Origin: JAVBNT01 sp031551355
GTDB lineage: Bacteria; Vulcanimicrobiota; CADAWZ01
Assembly: GCA_031551355.1 (NCBI GenBank)
Contig: JAVBNT010000008.1
Span: 1-19,850, forward strand
DNA length: 19,850 nt
Reading direction: 5' to 3'
Shown here one piece after another: positions 1-8,619 of the stretch. Position numbers and translations under genes: made by a program. Every line of letters begins with the position of its first letter. The stretch's first letter is position 1. A model generated the notes under the pieces. The model did not search any database. It saw only the letters and a program-made list of their open reading frames with translations, and had not been told where the DNA came from.

Positions 1-133
1 ACCACGAAGGACACGACCACGAAGGACACGACCACGAAGGACACGACCACGAAGGACACGACCACGAAGGACACGACCACGAAGGACACGACCACGAAGG
101 ACACGACCACGAAGGACACGACCACGAAGGACA
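1..133. repeat. 15-bp tandem repeat array, open at the left edge
   Basis: Eight perfect copies of ACCACGAAGGACACG are followed by a ninth that breaks after 13 bases. The array reaches the first base of the window, so its real length is unknown. There are no spacers, so it is not a CRISPR. The unit is a multiple of three and has no stop in any frame. The + frame starting at base 3 reads as a repeated His-Glu-Gly-His-Asp and meets TAG at 135-137, directly after the array. It may therefore be either an intergenic repeat (similar CACGAAGGACACGAAG-like arrays occur between genes of many environmental bacteria, from memory) or the His-rich tail of a gene to the left. Confidence 0.95.
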
Positions 134-147
134 TTAGGTTAAAAGCC

Positions 148-193
148 AATAAGCTGTCAAATCCATTTCTTGCGGCAAGGCAGCTTATTTTAT
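148..193. terminator. Bidirectional hairpin terminator
   Basis: AATAAGCTG (148-156) pairs perfectly with CAGCTTATT (181-189), and a smaller CTTG/CAAG hairpin lies inside. The right arm runs into TTTTA on the + strand, and the minus-strand side runs into TTTT. It sits 9 bases beyond the stop of the minus-strand HD-GYP gene and could also end transcription entering from the left. Confidence 0.65.
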
Positions 194-202
194 TGACAAC
201 AC

Positions 203-2092
203 TTATTCTTCGGAAAAACGCTTATTTATAGTTCTTATCTCTTCCAGAGAATCCAAAAAAACTTTAACAACACCAGGATCCAGAGAGACTCCGCTCTCTT
301 TTTTAATATATTCAACGGCATCATCAAAAGGCCACGGCTCCTTATACGGACGTTTGGAAACCAAAGCATCGAAAATATCACAAACAGAAATTATGCGCGC
401 CTCCAAAGGAATCTTTTCTCCGGCTATTCCTGACGGATACCCCTGGCCATTCCATTTTTCATGATGCCCCAGCGCGATCCTTTCCGCCATTTGCAGAATC
501 TCCGATTCTCCTTCCGACAAGATACTGGCTCCGACTGCAGAGTGTGTCTTCATTATCTCAAATTCCTCCGGAGTCAGTTTTCCCGGTTTCAGCAAAATAT
601 TATCGGGAATTCCTATTTTACCGATATCATGCATTGTTGACGCATCCATCAGCATTTTGGCATCCGAGTCGGAAAATCCCATCTTCAGAGCAAGCAAAAA
701 ACTATACGAGCTGATACGTTTTAAATGGAGGACTGTATCTTCGTCTTTATATTCGGAAGCTTTTACCAGTCTCAGCAGAATTTCCCTCCTCGTGGAATCA
801 AGTTCATCGAAACTCTCTTTAAGCCGATCTCCCATATCATTCAAAGCACCGGCCAATTTTACCATTTCCCTGGAAGGACGTTTAAACAAATTACCGGAAA
901 GACTTTTATCATTAAGGTCTATACGGTAAGCCAAATTACCGCCGGAAAACTGCTCCGCCTGTTTGACAAGGCTTTCGAAAGGATTGGCGGCATCACGGGA
1001 CAGGAAAAACGTAAGCAAAAGCAAAAATACAAAAATCAACACAAAGGCCGTAATTAAAAAAAGCTGCAAACTCTTATACTGAGCTGAAAAAACAGCATCG
1101 GAAACAACAACAACCATCAGTGAATCCGGAGAATAAATAGGAATGAGCGAATATATTGACTTTGAGCCTAAAAAATTATCGTAAGTGAATATGTAATCAT
1201 ATTTTTCATTTTCGTAAAACTCATCGCACAGTTCCGAAATGGTTTTTTGGAGATGTTTCGGCTTTACAGCATTGGCTTCTACAATCCGGTTCCAATCGTC
1301 CATCGCCGTTAAAAGAATCTGATAATTTTTATCTCCATGTTTCTCGACATATTTATCAAATAAAGTTACGGCTCCCCTGTATTCACCAAAAGACTTGTCA
1401 TCATTAGGAAAGGCAATTGCCTTATGCTCTTTCGTAATGATAAAACTATAAACACCATCTTTTAAAGCAGTCTGCGGACGCAGCAAATCTTTAAGCTTGT
1501 CAATGAGAATATCGACCGTAGCAAAGGCAATGATCCTGCCTTCCTTTTTGATCGGAACCGAATAAGTGATCATAAGTGCCTGGCCCCCAAAAGAATCCTC
1601 ATAAGGAGCGGTCCAAACAGAAGCTCCGGCAGCCTTAACGGACAAATTATACCAATCGGTGGACGTATATTTGTATTGGGCATTGGAGAGCTCCACATAA
1701 AGCAAGCCGCCTTCTTTATTCCCGGTGTCACGGTGGAAGTAAGGTGAGTAATTCCCCAATCCGGTTTCGCCGGGAACAAAAGCGATAGTGGAACCGTAAG
1801 CACTCACAAACTCGGGTTCAAGCAAGGCATTGCTAATCGTCTTTTCAACCAATTCTCTTGTTATTTCACCTTGATAATTTTCAAAAAAGAAGGCAAGGCT
1901 TTCCGCAAGGTATTGATTGCTGTACAAAGAAGCCGACATTTCTCTCATCAGTAAATGGGCTTTATAGTCAGTCTCCCTTTTTGCAACTTCAACTTTTGTT
2001 TTATTTGAAAATACCGGAATCAAAAACAGAGGAATAAATGTGAAAAATACAACAAGAAGCAAATAATAAAAAAGTTGTCTTTTTATTGACAT
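203..2092 (-). CDS. Membrane receptor with dCache sensor and HD-GYP output
   Basis: A membrane-bound signalling protein that probably hydrolyses cyclic di-GMP in response to an extracellular ligand. One membrane helix lies at about residues 8-30. A periplasmic region of about 310 residues follows with a dCache-like pattern (DWYNLS, then VWTAPYEDSFGG and MITYSVPI). A second helix is at about 341-363, then a HAMP segment to about 425. The C-terminal HD-GYP domain has MHDIGKIGIPD (HD near residue 487) and HHEKWNGQGYPSG (near 543). The GYP loop carries Asn where Asp is more usual. I start at the ATG at 2092, preceded by AAGGGGAA; a TTG one codon earlier is possible. The gene is divergent from PFOR and has no partner gene. 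Family assignment is firm, but the ligand is unknown. The arginine two residues before the Trp in amino-acid-binding dCache domains is absent. Confidence 0.9.
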   Translation of the reverse strand: MSIKRQLFYYLLLVVFFTFIPLFLIPVFSNKTKVEVAKRETDYKAHLLMREMSASLYSNQYLAESLAFFFENYQGEITRELVEKTISNALLEPEFVSAYGSTIAFVPGETGLGNYSPYFHRDTGNKEGGLLYVELSNAQYKYTSTDWYNLSVKAAGASVWTAPYEDSFGGQALMITYSVPIKKEGRIIAFATVDILIDKLKDLLRPQTALKDGVYSFIITKEHKAIAFPNDDKSFGEYRGAVTLFDKYVEKHGDKNYQILLTAMDDWNRIVEANAVKPKHLQKTISELCDEFYENEKYDYIFTYDNFLGSKSIYSLIPIYSPDSLMVVVVSDAVFSAQYKSLQLFLITAFVLIFVFLLLLTFFLSRDAANPFESLVKQAEQFSGGNLAYRIDLNDKSLSGNLFKRPSREMVKLAGALNDMGDRLKESFDELDSTRREILLRLVKASEYKDEDTVLHLKRISSYSFLLALKMGFSDSDAKMLMDASTMHDIGKIGIPDNILLKPGKLTPEEFEIMKTHSAVGASILSEGESEILQMAERIALGHHEKWNGQGYPSGIAGEKIPLEARIISVCDIFDALVSKRPYKEPWPFDDAVEYIKKESGVSLDPGVVKVFLDSLEEIRTINKRFSEE

Positions 2093-2201
2093 CAAAGTTC
2101 CCCTTTCAAATACGGAAAAGCAAAAAAATATCCTTTGATAAATTCAAGAGTATCGTTTTTTATACCTTTTTACAATTAATTTATAATAAAGACAAAAATC
2201 C

Positions 2202-2230
2202 TTGCAACTCCGAGACTTTTATGATAGAAT
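2202..2230 (+). promoter_or_regulatory. Sigma-70-type promoter of the PFOR gene
   Basis: TTGCAA (2202-2207), a 17-base spacer, then TAGAAT (2225-2230). This is 4/6 and 5/6 of the consensus at the ideal spacing. Transcription would start near 2237, giving a leader of about 130 bases before the nifJ ATG. No other good candidate lies closer to the gene. Confidence 0.6.
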
Positions 2231-2256
2231 ATTGAAGGTCCTAAGGGCCGACAGCG

Positions 2257-2333
2257 GCGGAATATAAAATCCGCAGAAAAACCAAACAATATACTTTCAA
2301 AAAAACCAGGCTTTTTTAATGCTGAAAGCCTGG
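2257..2333 (+). promoter_or_regulatory. Structured nifJ leader with two hairpins
   Basis: Within the predicted leader, GCGGA (2257-2261) pairs with TCCGC (2270-2274). A stronger stem then forms from CCAGGCTTT (2306-2314) and AAAGCCTGG (2325-2333), followed by ATTTTAATT. The second hairpin with its weak U-tract could act as a leaky attenuator or protect the mRNA. I do not recognise a riboswitch class. The ribosome binding site (GGGAGGA, 2353-2359) lies outside the hairpins. Confidence 0.4.
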
Positions 2334-2365
2334 ATTTTAATTATAAGAAACCGGGAGGAATATTC

Positions 2366-5300
2366 ATGACACAGTGTCTAACCCAACCAGTATCCGAAAC
2401 GGCCAAAAATACCAAAGGCCAAGTAGTTACTATTACTGGAAATCAGGCTGCCAGCCATGTAGCCTATGCTTTAAGTGAAGTTGCAGCGATTTACCCCATT
2501 ACCCCTTCTTCTGATATGGGTGAGTTTGCCGACAGCTGGGCAAGTGAGGGCCAGAAAAATATCTTCGGTGAAGTTGTTGATATATCGGAAATGCAGTCCG
2601 AAGCAGGCGCCGCAGGAGCCGTTCACGGTTCCCTTTGCGCAGGAGCGATGACAACAACATTTACAGCAGCTCAAGGATTGCTGCTGATGGTTCCCAATAT
2701 GTATAAAATCGCCGGCGAAATGCTGCCGACCGTATTCCATGTGTCGGCAAGATCACTCGCCTGCCAGTCGCTTTCAATTTTCGGCGATCACTCCGATGTA
2801 ATGTCGGTAAGAAACACGGGGTTTGCTATGCTTGCATCCTCTTCCGGACAGGAAGTAATGGATCTGGCAGCAGTCGCCCATCTTGCAACATTAAAATCAG
2901 AAATTCCGTTCGTACATTTTTTCGACGGATTCAGAACCTCACACGAAATTTCTAAAATAGAAGAAATTTCCTATGAGACATTAAAAGAACTTGTTGAACC
3001 TGAATATATCGCAAAATTCCGCAACAGAGCCCTGAAACCGGAACAGCCCTACGCAAAAGTAGGCGCACAGAACCCCGATGTATACTTCCAGGGAAGAGAA
3101 ACCGTAAACAAATATTACAATGCAGTACCGGCAATCGTTCAGGAATATATGGACAAAGTAGCAAAGAAAACGGGAAGACAGTATCACCTGTTTGACTACT
3201 ACGGACATCCGGAAGCCGAGAATATTATCGTTGCCATCGGTTCCGCATGCGAAACGCTCGAAGAAACAATCGACTACTTAACGGAAAAAGGACAAAAAGT
3301 CGGTTTGGTAAGCGTAAGGCTTTACCGTCCTTTCTGCACCGATGCTTTCCTCAAAGCGATGCCATGCACTACCAAAAAAATTGCCGTTCTCGACAGAACA
3401 AAAGAACCGGGCGCAATCGGCGAACCTCTTTATCTTGACGTCGTCGCCGCATTAAAAGACAAGGACATCACCATCATCGGCGGAAGATACGGTCTTTCCA
3501 GCAAGGAATTCACACCTTCAATGGTTAACGCTGTCTACAAACATCTAACCGGCAAGTGCACACATGGATTTACAGTCGGCATTACCGACGATGTGACCAA
3601 CCTTTCACTCCCGGTAACCGAAGAAATTCAGACCGAGCCGAAAGATATCATCAACTGCACTTTCTGGGGTCTCGGATCGGACGGAACCGTCGGAGCCAAC
3701 AAAGACTCGATCAAAATTATCGGTGACAATACCGATCTCAATGCCCAGGGATACTTCGTATATGATTCGAAAAAATCATACGGTATTACCGTATCACACC
3801 TCAGATTCGGCAAGAGCACGATCAAATCAACCTACACAATAACGCATCCCAACTTTGTAGCCTGTCACAATCCGGCCTACATCGGCAGGTACGATATGCT
3901 TAAAGGCATTAAGGAAAACGGCGTATTCCTGCTCAACTCCGAGTGGACTTCAGAAGAGGTTTTCAATCAGCTTCCTGAAGATATGCAAAAAACCATCATC
4001 GACAAAAAAATAAAATTCTATAATATCGACGCTCTTAAAATTTCTACCGAAGCAGGCCTGGGAGCAAGAATCAACACCGTTATGATGACGGCATTCTTCA
4101 AAGTTTCCGGCGTTCTTGAAGAAAACCATGCCATAGAACTTATTAAAAATTCAATCAAGAAAACATACAGCCGCAAAGGCGAAGATGTCGTAAAAATGAA
4201 CTGGGATTGTGTCGACAAAACATCGGCAGCCCTCGTCCAGATAAAAGTTCCGGCAACTGTAAAATCAGTTTACAAAAAACCGGTTCTTATACCTGAAAAC
4301 GCCGGCACATTTGCCAAAAATATCATTGAACCGATTATGCATCTTAAGGGAGACGAGATACCTGTATCCCACATGTCCGTAGACGGTTCCCTGCCCACCG
4401 GAACAACCAGTTTCGAAAAGAGAGGCATCGCCCCGAGAGTTCCAAAATGGATTCCCGAAAACTGCATACAGTGCAATCAGTGCGTAAACTCCTGCCCGCA
4501 TTCAGTCGTAAGGGCAAAAATACTGACTGATACTGAGCTCAAAAACGCTCCTTCAACATTCGAAACCGTTGAAGTAAAACCAAAGGCAATCGAAGGCAAA
4601 AAATACAGGCTTCAGGTTTACGTTGATGACTGCACCGGCTGTGGAGTCTGTGTAGAAACATGTCCTGCAAAAACGAAAGCCCTGGAATTCGAGACCCTCG
4701 TAAAGGCTAAAGAAGACGGACAGGAAGAAAACTATACATTCTTCAACGATTCAACCGACAATATCGGTGGCGATACAGCCAATATCAAGAACCTCGGTTT
4801 TGTAAAACCGCTGTTCGAGTTCTCCGGTGCATGCGCCGGCTGCGGCGAAACTCCTTATGTAAAAATTCTGACTCAGCTCTTCGGTGAGAGAATGATCGTC
4901 GCCAATGCCACAGGATGTTCATCCATTTACGGCGGAACATTTCCCTGCATTCCGTATACAACAACAAAAGAAGGCAACGGTCCCAGTTGGGCAAATTCAC
5001 TGTTTGAAGACAATGCCGAATACGGATTCGGAATGAGACTTGCAGTCGACTCCAACAGAAAATCGCTGAAAACAGTTGTCGAGAACTTCATCAAAGCTGA
5101 GCCTTCCGCAAAAGTAACGGAACTGATCAAAACAGGACTTGCAAACTGGGAACAAAAGGACAAAGCAAACCTTGAACACCAGAAACAGATAAAAGCCGCT
5201 GTTGCCGAATATATCAAAACGGCGTCCGGCGACAAAAAAGTTATGGCCGAGAGAATTTTCGAGCTCGGCGATTACTTTGTGGAAAAAAGCGTATGGTGCA

Positions 5301-5926
5301 TCGGCGGCGACGGCTGGGCATATGATATCGGTTACGGCGGACTTGACCACGTTGTTGCCTCAGGCAAAAACATCAACATACTTGTTCTCGATACCGAAGT
5401 CTACTCTAATACCGGCGGACAGGCATCCAAATCCACGCCCATCGGCGCAATCGCGAAATTCGCCAGCGGCGGCAAACGCGCTCCCAAGAAAAACCTTGGA
5501 CTTATGTGCATGAGCTACGGACAGGTTTATGTTGCCTCCATATCTCTCGGTGCCAACAGAATGCAGACTCTGAAAGTGCTTCAGGAAGCAGAAAGCTACA
5601 ACGGACCTTCAATCGTAATCGCCTACGCTCCGTGTATTGCCCATGGCATTGATATGATGAAAACCCAGGTAGAGCAGAAAAGGGCTGTCGAAAGCGGCTA
5701 CTGGCCTCTTTACAGGTACAATCCGATGGCAGAGAAACCGTTCACCTGGGAAACTCCGGCTCCGACAGGCAATTATCAGGAGTTTATAACCAGTGAAACC
5801 CGTTATAAATCACTGATCAAAAAACTCGGAGAGCAGGGTGCAAAAGAACTGTTTGCCCAGGCTGAAGAGGATGCAAAACGCAGAATGAAATCTTTCAAAG
5901 ACATCGGCGAAATGCAGAATAGTTAA
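2366..5926 (+). CDS. nifJ: Pyruvate:ferredoxin (flavodoxin) oxidoreductase
   Basis: Oxidises pyruvate with CoA to acetyl-CoA and CO2, passing electrons to ferredoxin; a central enzyme of anaerobic carbon metabolism in the cytoplasm. At 1186 residues it is the usual full-length single-chain form with all domains fused. YPITPSSDMGEFAD near residue 45 opens the N-terminal domain. Two [4Fe-4S] motifs follow: CIQCNQCVNSCPHS near 699 and CTGCGVCVETCPAK near 755. CAGCGETPY near 823 is the motif ligating the cluster next to thiamine pyrophosphate. GGDGWAYDIGYGG near 979 and the later NTGGQASKSTP form the TPP/Mg site. The ATG follows GGGAGGA by 6 bases. The gene is monocistronic, with a promoter upstream and a hairpin downstream. 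No frameshift or missing cluster ligand is seen. The family also uses other 2-oxoacids, but length and architecture favour pyruvate. Confidence 0.97.
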   Translation: MTQCLTQPVSETAKNTKGQVVTITGNQAASHVAYALSEVAAIYPITPSSDMGEFADSWASEGQKNIFGEVVDISEMQSEAGAAGAVHGSLCAGAMTTTFTAAQGLLLMVPNMYKIAGEMLPTVFHVSARSLACQSLSIFGDHSDVMSVRNTGFAMLASSSGQEVMDLAAVAHLATLKSEIPFVHFFDGFRTSHEISKIEEISYETLKELVEPEYIAKFRNRALKPEQPYAKVGAQNPDVYFQGRETVNKYYNAVPAIVQEYMDKVAKKTGRQYHLFDYYGHPEAENIIVAIGSACETLEETIDYLTEKGQKVGLVSVRLYRPFCTDAFLKAMPCTTKKIAVLDRTKEPGAIGEPLYLDVVAALKDKDITIIGGRYGLSSKEFTPSMVNAVYKHLTGKCTHGFTVGITDDVTNLSLPVTEEIQTEPKDIINCTFWGLGSDGTVGANKDSIKIIGDNTDLNAQGYFVYDSKKSYGITVSHLRFGKSTIKSTYTITHPNFVACHNPAYIGRYDMLKGIKENGVFLLNSEWTSEEVFNQLPEDMQKTIIDKKIKFYNIDALKISTEAGLGARINTVMMTAFFKVSGVLEENHAIELIKNSIKKTYSRKGEDVVKMNWDCVDKTSAALVQIKVPATVKSVYKKPVLIPENAGTFAKNIIEPIMHLKGDEIPVSHMSVDGSLPTGTTSFEKRGIAPRVPKWIPENCIQCNQCVNSCPHSVVRAKILTDTELKNAPSTFETVEVKPKAIEGKKYRLQVYVDDCTGCGVCVETCPAKTKALEFETLVKAKEDGQEENYTFFNDSTDNIGGDTANIKNLGFVKPLFEFSGACAGCGETPYVKILTQLFGERMIVANATGCSSIYGGTFPCIPYTTTKEGNGPSWANSLFEDNAEYGFGMRLAVDSNRKSLKTVVENFIKAEPSAKVTELIKTGLANWEQKDKANLEHQKQIKAAVAEYIKTASGDKKVMAERIFELGDYFVEKSVWCIGGDGWAYDIGYGGLDHVVASGKNINILVLDTEVYSNTGGQASKSTPIGAIAKFASGGKRAPKKNLGLMCMSYGQVYVASISLGANRMQTLKVLQEAESYNGPSIVIAYAPCIAHGIDMMKTQVEQKRAVESGYWPLYRYNPMAEKPFTWETPAPTGNYQEFITSETRYKSLIKKLGEQGAKELFAQAEEDAKRRMKSFKDIGEMQNS

Positions 5927-5938
5927 TTGAAGCGGTTT

Positions 5939-5976
5939 AAGGTTAACCGGGGATAAAAAAATCTCCGGTTAACCTT
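5939..5976 (+). terminator. Long hairpin after nifJ
   Basis: AAGGTTAACCGG (5939-5950) pairs perfectly with CCGGTTAACCTT (5965-5976). The stem can extend inward through GGAT/ATCT, with an A6 loop. It lies 13 bases after the nifJ stop. No U-tract follows directly (AAAAACAAAAGG), so it may be a terminator assisted by other factors or a 3' stabilising structure rather than a textbook intrinsic terminator. Confidence 0.55.
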
Positions 5977-6026
5977 AAAAACAAAAGGACTTTATATTTT
6001 TACGTTGAATATTTATTGAAACTTTT

Positions 6027-6110
6027 GCCGAAGTGGCGGAATAGGCAGACGCGCCGGTCTCAAAAACCGGTGGGAGTGATCCCGTATCGGTTCGACCCCG
6101 ATCTTCGGTA
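6027..6110 (+). tRNA. tRNA-Leu (anticodon CAA)
   Basis: The cloverleaf closes by eye. The acceptor arm is GCCGAAG/CTTCGGT (first pair G-U) with discriminator A73. The anticodon stem is CCGGT/ACCGG with loop CTCAAAA, giving anticodon CAA (6061-6063), which reads UUG. A long variable arm with stem GGGA/TCCC marks it as a class II tRNA, and the T arm is ATCGG/CCGAT with TTCGACC in the loop. The 3' CCA is not encoded, so it must be added by CCA-adding enzyme. It is a single tRNA with its own terminator downstream. Confidence 0.95.
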
Positions 6111-6120
6111 TAACATATTA

Positions 6121-6151
6121 ATCGTAATTCTATAACGGGTTACGATTTTTT
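6121..6151 (+). terminator. Intrinsic terminator of tRNA-Leu
   Basis: ATCGTAA (6121-6127) pairs with TTACGAT (6140-6146), and a run of Ts follows directly. It lies 11 bases after the tRNA and upstream of the next gene. Confidence 0.8.
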
Positions 6152-6217
6152 ATTGTTTGTACGTGCAAGCCTCAAGGTAAGTTTGAAAAGCACATCATTC
6201 GGAGAGCAACAAAAAGT

Positions 6218-8224
6218 ATGACAAACCCTATTAATTTTGAAAATTTGTCGGAATCTGAGCTGATAAACGTACTTGTTGAAAATACTCCCGTGGCATACCT
6301 TATCATTGATAACAATTATCGGATATACTATGCAAACGACTATTTTCTGAAGCTGCGCAATCTGAAAAGAGAAGATACAATCGGAAACCTGTGCTATAAT
6401 CTTTCAAACGGCGGCACTCCCTGCAGTGTTTGCGCCGTAGCGGGAGCTCTTGAGACCGGGGAAAAACAAAAAGTCCTCAGAAAAGATATTTTGCCTGACG
6501 GCAGCTTCAGGTATATGGATGAATATGCCATACCTTTGTTTCGAGGAAAAAGCGGTAATCTGACAAAAGAATATATCCTCGAAATAATGGTTAACCGCAC
6601 CGAGGAAATGGGATACAGAGTTCAGCTTGACAAAGATTTTAATGAAATGGTCAAAGCTCTGATAACTATGCTTGACGCCAAAGACGAATACACCGCCACC
6701 CATTCACAGAATGTCAGAAAAATGAGCGTCAAACTCGGCAACGCTATGAAACTTGATTCCAATACACTGTTTGATATTGAAATAGCCGCCAGTCTGCATG
6801 ACATCGGCAAAATAAGCATACCGTATTCAATTATCAACAAACCGGGCAGCCTGACCGACAGCGAATTTTCAATAATAAAAAAGCACTCAACAAATTCTTT
6901 TGATATCCTCAAAGATCTTTCCGGTTTTTCAAGTGTAAAAGAAATTGTCCGTCATCACCATGAGCGATGGGACGGAGGCGGATACCCCAATGGGCTGAAG
7001 GGGGAAGAAATTCCCCTTGGGGCAAGAATAATTTCCATTGCCGACACATACGACGCTATGACTTCAACACGGTCATACCGAAAGGCCCTGAGTCACGAAA
7101 CAGCTCTTGAAGAAATCAGGAAAAATGCCGGAACCCAGTTTGATCCGAAAATAGCAGAAATATTCATCAACCTTACTTTCAATACCGGCAGAACTGAAAG
7201 ACTGTTGATGGGTAAAAAAGAGATACTGCAACTGCAGCTTGAACGCCAATTGCTCAAAGCCTCCAAACAGCAGACACTTCCGCCGCAGCCGATCAGAGAT
7301 ATAAGGAAAATTATTCCGGACGGCCGTTTTATGGCGGAAATTTTTGCCAATACGCCAGTGGCATATGTTGTTATGGACAATGAACACAAGATAATCTATG
7401 CCAGTGAATATTTCCATAAACTTATGGGGATAGAGGAAGAGTATATTAAAGGTCAAAAATGCTATGACGTAACCAACAGAGGCAAAAAATGCCGGGACTG
7501 TGCTGTTTTAAGGGCGCAAAAAAGCAACAAGCTTGAATTCGAGCAGATCACAAAAATAACACCGGGCGGCATAAAATACCTTGACACCTACGCAATTTCC
7601 ATGCCGGGGCTGGATAATAAAAAATACCTTATACAAATAATAATGGACAGAACGGAAGAAAAACAACTGCAGGTTCAGCACGAACAGGATTTTTACAATC
7701 TTGTGGAAATGCTTTCCGGACTACTTGAATACAACACCCAAAGTTCATCGGTAATATCCAATAACATAAAAAAACTTTGCTCAAACATTGCGGTCTCGTT
7801 AGGGCTTAACAAACAGCAGATTCAGGAAATTTCAATAGGTTCGGTGCTTTGTAACATCGGCATGATTGCTCTGCATGATATAGGAAAAGCTCCGGAAGAG
7901 ATATTGAAAAAACATCCTCAGATAGCCTATGAAATGCTTCACAGCATCTCAGGCTTCGAAAATGTCAAGGAAATAGTGCTGCATCACCATGAGAGATGGG
8001 ACGGAGGCGGATATCCTAAGGGATTGTCCCACGAAGAAATCCCGCTCGGGGCAAGGATTGTTGCTGTTGCCGATGCATACAGCCATCTGGCGGTTGATCT
8101 TAATCAGGAAGCAGCCCTGGAAAGAATCAGGGAAGAGTCAGGAAAAATGTTCGACCCGATGATAGTCAACGCACTTGTTGATATAAAAAGCAATCGTCAG
8201 AGAATGTCGACAGGAATCTCTTAA
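6218..8224 (+). CDS. Soluble protein with duplicated PAS-HD-GYP modules
   Basis: A cytoplasmic signalling protein built from two copies of a PAS plus HD-GYP unit in 668 residues; no membrane segment is seen. PAS 1 spans about 14-130. HD-GYP 1 is intact, with LHDIGKISIP (H194, D195) and HHHERWDGGGYP (from 246), so it is a probable c-di-GMP phosphodiesterase. PAS 2 spans about 370-490. HD-GYP 2 keeps HHHERWDGGGYP (from 589), but at the HD position it reads LCNIGMIA (C545, N546). The first-helix histidine is also replaced, and the spacing to HHH is 8 residues shorter. Both PAS domains share a CY-x-x-x-N-x-G-x-x-C-x-x-CAV cysteine motif. The ATG is preceded by CGGAGAG. The gene stands alone between two terminators. 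Output through repeat 1 with a regulatory repeat 2 is my inference. Confidence 0.9.
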   Translation: MTNPINFENLSESELINVLVENTPVAYLIIDNNYRIYYANDYFLKLRNLKREDTIGNLCYNLSNGGTPCSVCAVAGALETGEKQKVLRKDILPDGSFRYMDEYAIPLFRGKSGNLTKEYILEIMVNRTEEMGYRVQLDKDFNEMVKALITMLDAKDEYTATHSQNVRKMSVKLGNAMKLDSNTLFDIEIAASLHDIGKISIPYSIINKPGSLTDSEFSIIKKHSTNSFDILKDLSGFSSVKEIVRHHHERWDGGGYPNGLKGEEIPLGARIISIADTYDAMTSTRSYRKALSHETALEEIRKNAGTQFDPKIAEIFINLTFNTGRTERLLMGKKEILQLQLERQLLKASKQQTLPPQPIRDIRKIIPDGRFMAEIFANTPVAYVVMDNEHKIIYASEYFHKLMGIEEEYIKGQKCYDVTNRGKKCRDCAVLRAQKSNKLEFEQITKITPGGIKYLDTYAISMPGLDNKKYLIQIIMDRTEEKQLQVQHEQDFYNLVEMLSGLLEYNTQSSSVISNNIKKLCSNIAVSLGLNKQQIQEISIGSVLCNIGMIALHDIGKAPEEILKKHPQIAYEMLHSISGFENVKEIVLHHHERWDGGGYPKGLSHEEIPLGARIVAVADAYSHLAVDLNQEAALERIREESGKMFDPMIVNALVDIKSNRQRMSTGIS

Positions 8225-8322
8225 TTTTCATCTTTATCAATTTTTAAAGACCTGCTATGTATTTCAAGAGAAAATCGAAAAACAAACAAAGATAAGTAAG
8301 ATAGCATAAAAAGGAACATAGG

Positions 8323-8360
8323 AAAGCAGAGGTGACGTTAAAAAATGGCCTCTGTTTTTT
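8323..8360 (+). terminator. Intrinsic terminator after the PAS-HD-GYP gene
   Basis: CAGAGG (8327-8332) pairs with CCTCTG (8349-8354). The stem can extend outward through one G-U and three A-T pairs into the run of Ts that follows. It lies about 100 bases after the stop codon and before the mobile DNA. Confidence 0.75.
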
Positions 8361-8399
8361 TGTTTAAGAGAAATACCACCCACGAGCTCCACTGTGCCA

Positions 8400-8619
8400 A
8401 GTGAGCAAAGGTTTCCGAATATCTCGGCCTGCGCGGGGGCTTGACCTGTTAATTGGCATGTTCCAAATATGGGAATTCCAGAAATCGCACATTCCGAGAA
8501 GGTCTCTGACCGTCTGGAATTTACCGCTCAAAAAACGGGAATTCTTCGAATCCTGTAGGAACCAAACCAATACAGGTACCCAAGCCCTACGGCAGGCTAT
8601 CCAACAACCCTTGCTCACT
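8400..8619. repeat. MITE-like imperfect palindrome of about 220 bp
   Basis: The ends AGTGAGCAAAGGTT (8400-8413) and AACCCTTGCTCACT (8606-8619) are inverted copies with 13 of 14 pairs. The similarity continues inward. Left-arm GGCCTGCGCGGGGGCTTG and CCTGTTAATTGG match, with small gaps, the reverse complement of the right arm (AGCCTGCCGTAGGGCTTG and CCTGTATTGG). A further inner pair is AATTCCAGA (8474-8482) with TCTGGAATT (8513-8521). The segment is richer in G and C than both flanks. Both strands carry an open frame, but the two peptides resemble each other, as a palindrome requires, so I do not call a gene. It could be a non-autonomous transposable element or a large hairpin RNA. No clear target duplication is visible. 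Confidence 0.6.

Noticed and set aside
1..133. CRISPR array
   Set aside because: The 15-bp units are directly adjacent without spacers, so it is a plain tandem repeat.
725..1057. Plus-strand open frame inside the dCache/HD-GYP gene
   Set aside because: It is antisense to the HAMP and membrane region of a well-supported gene; a shadow frame.
4997..5350. Minus-strand open frame inside nifJ
   Set aside because: It lies antisense to conserved PFOR domains and has no start signal; a shadow frame.
6027..6110. tRNA-Leu as integration site of a genomic island
   Set aside because: No integrase and no repeat of the tRNA 3' end was seen downstream; the mobile DNA begins more than 2 kb away.
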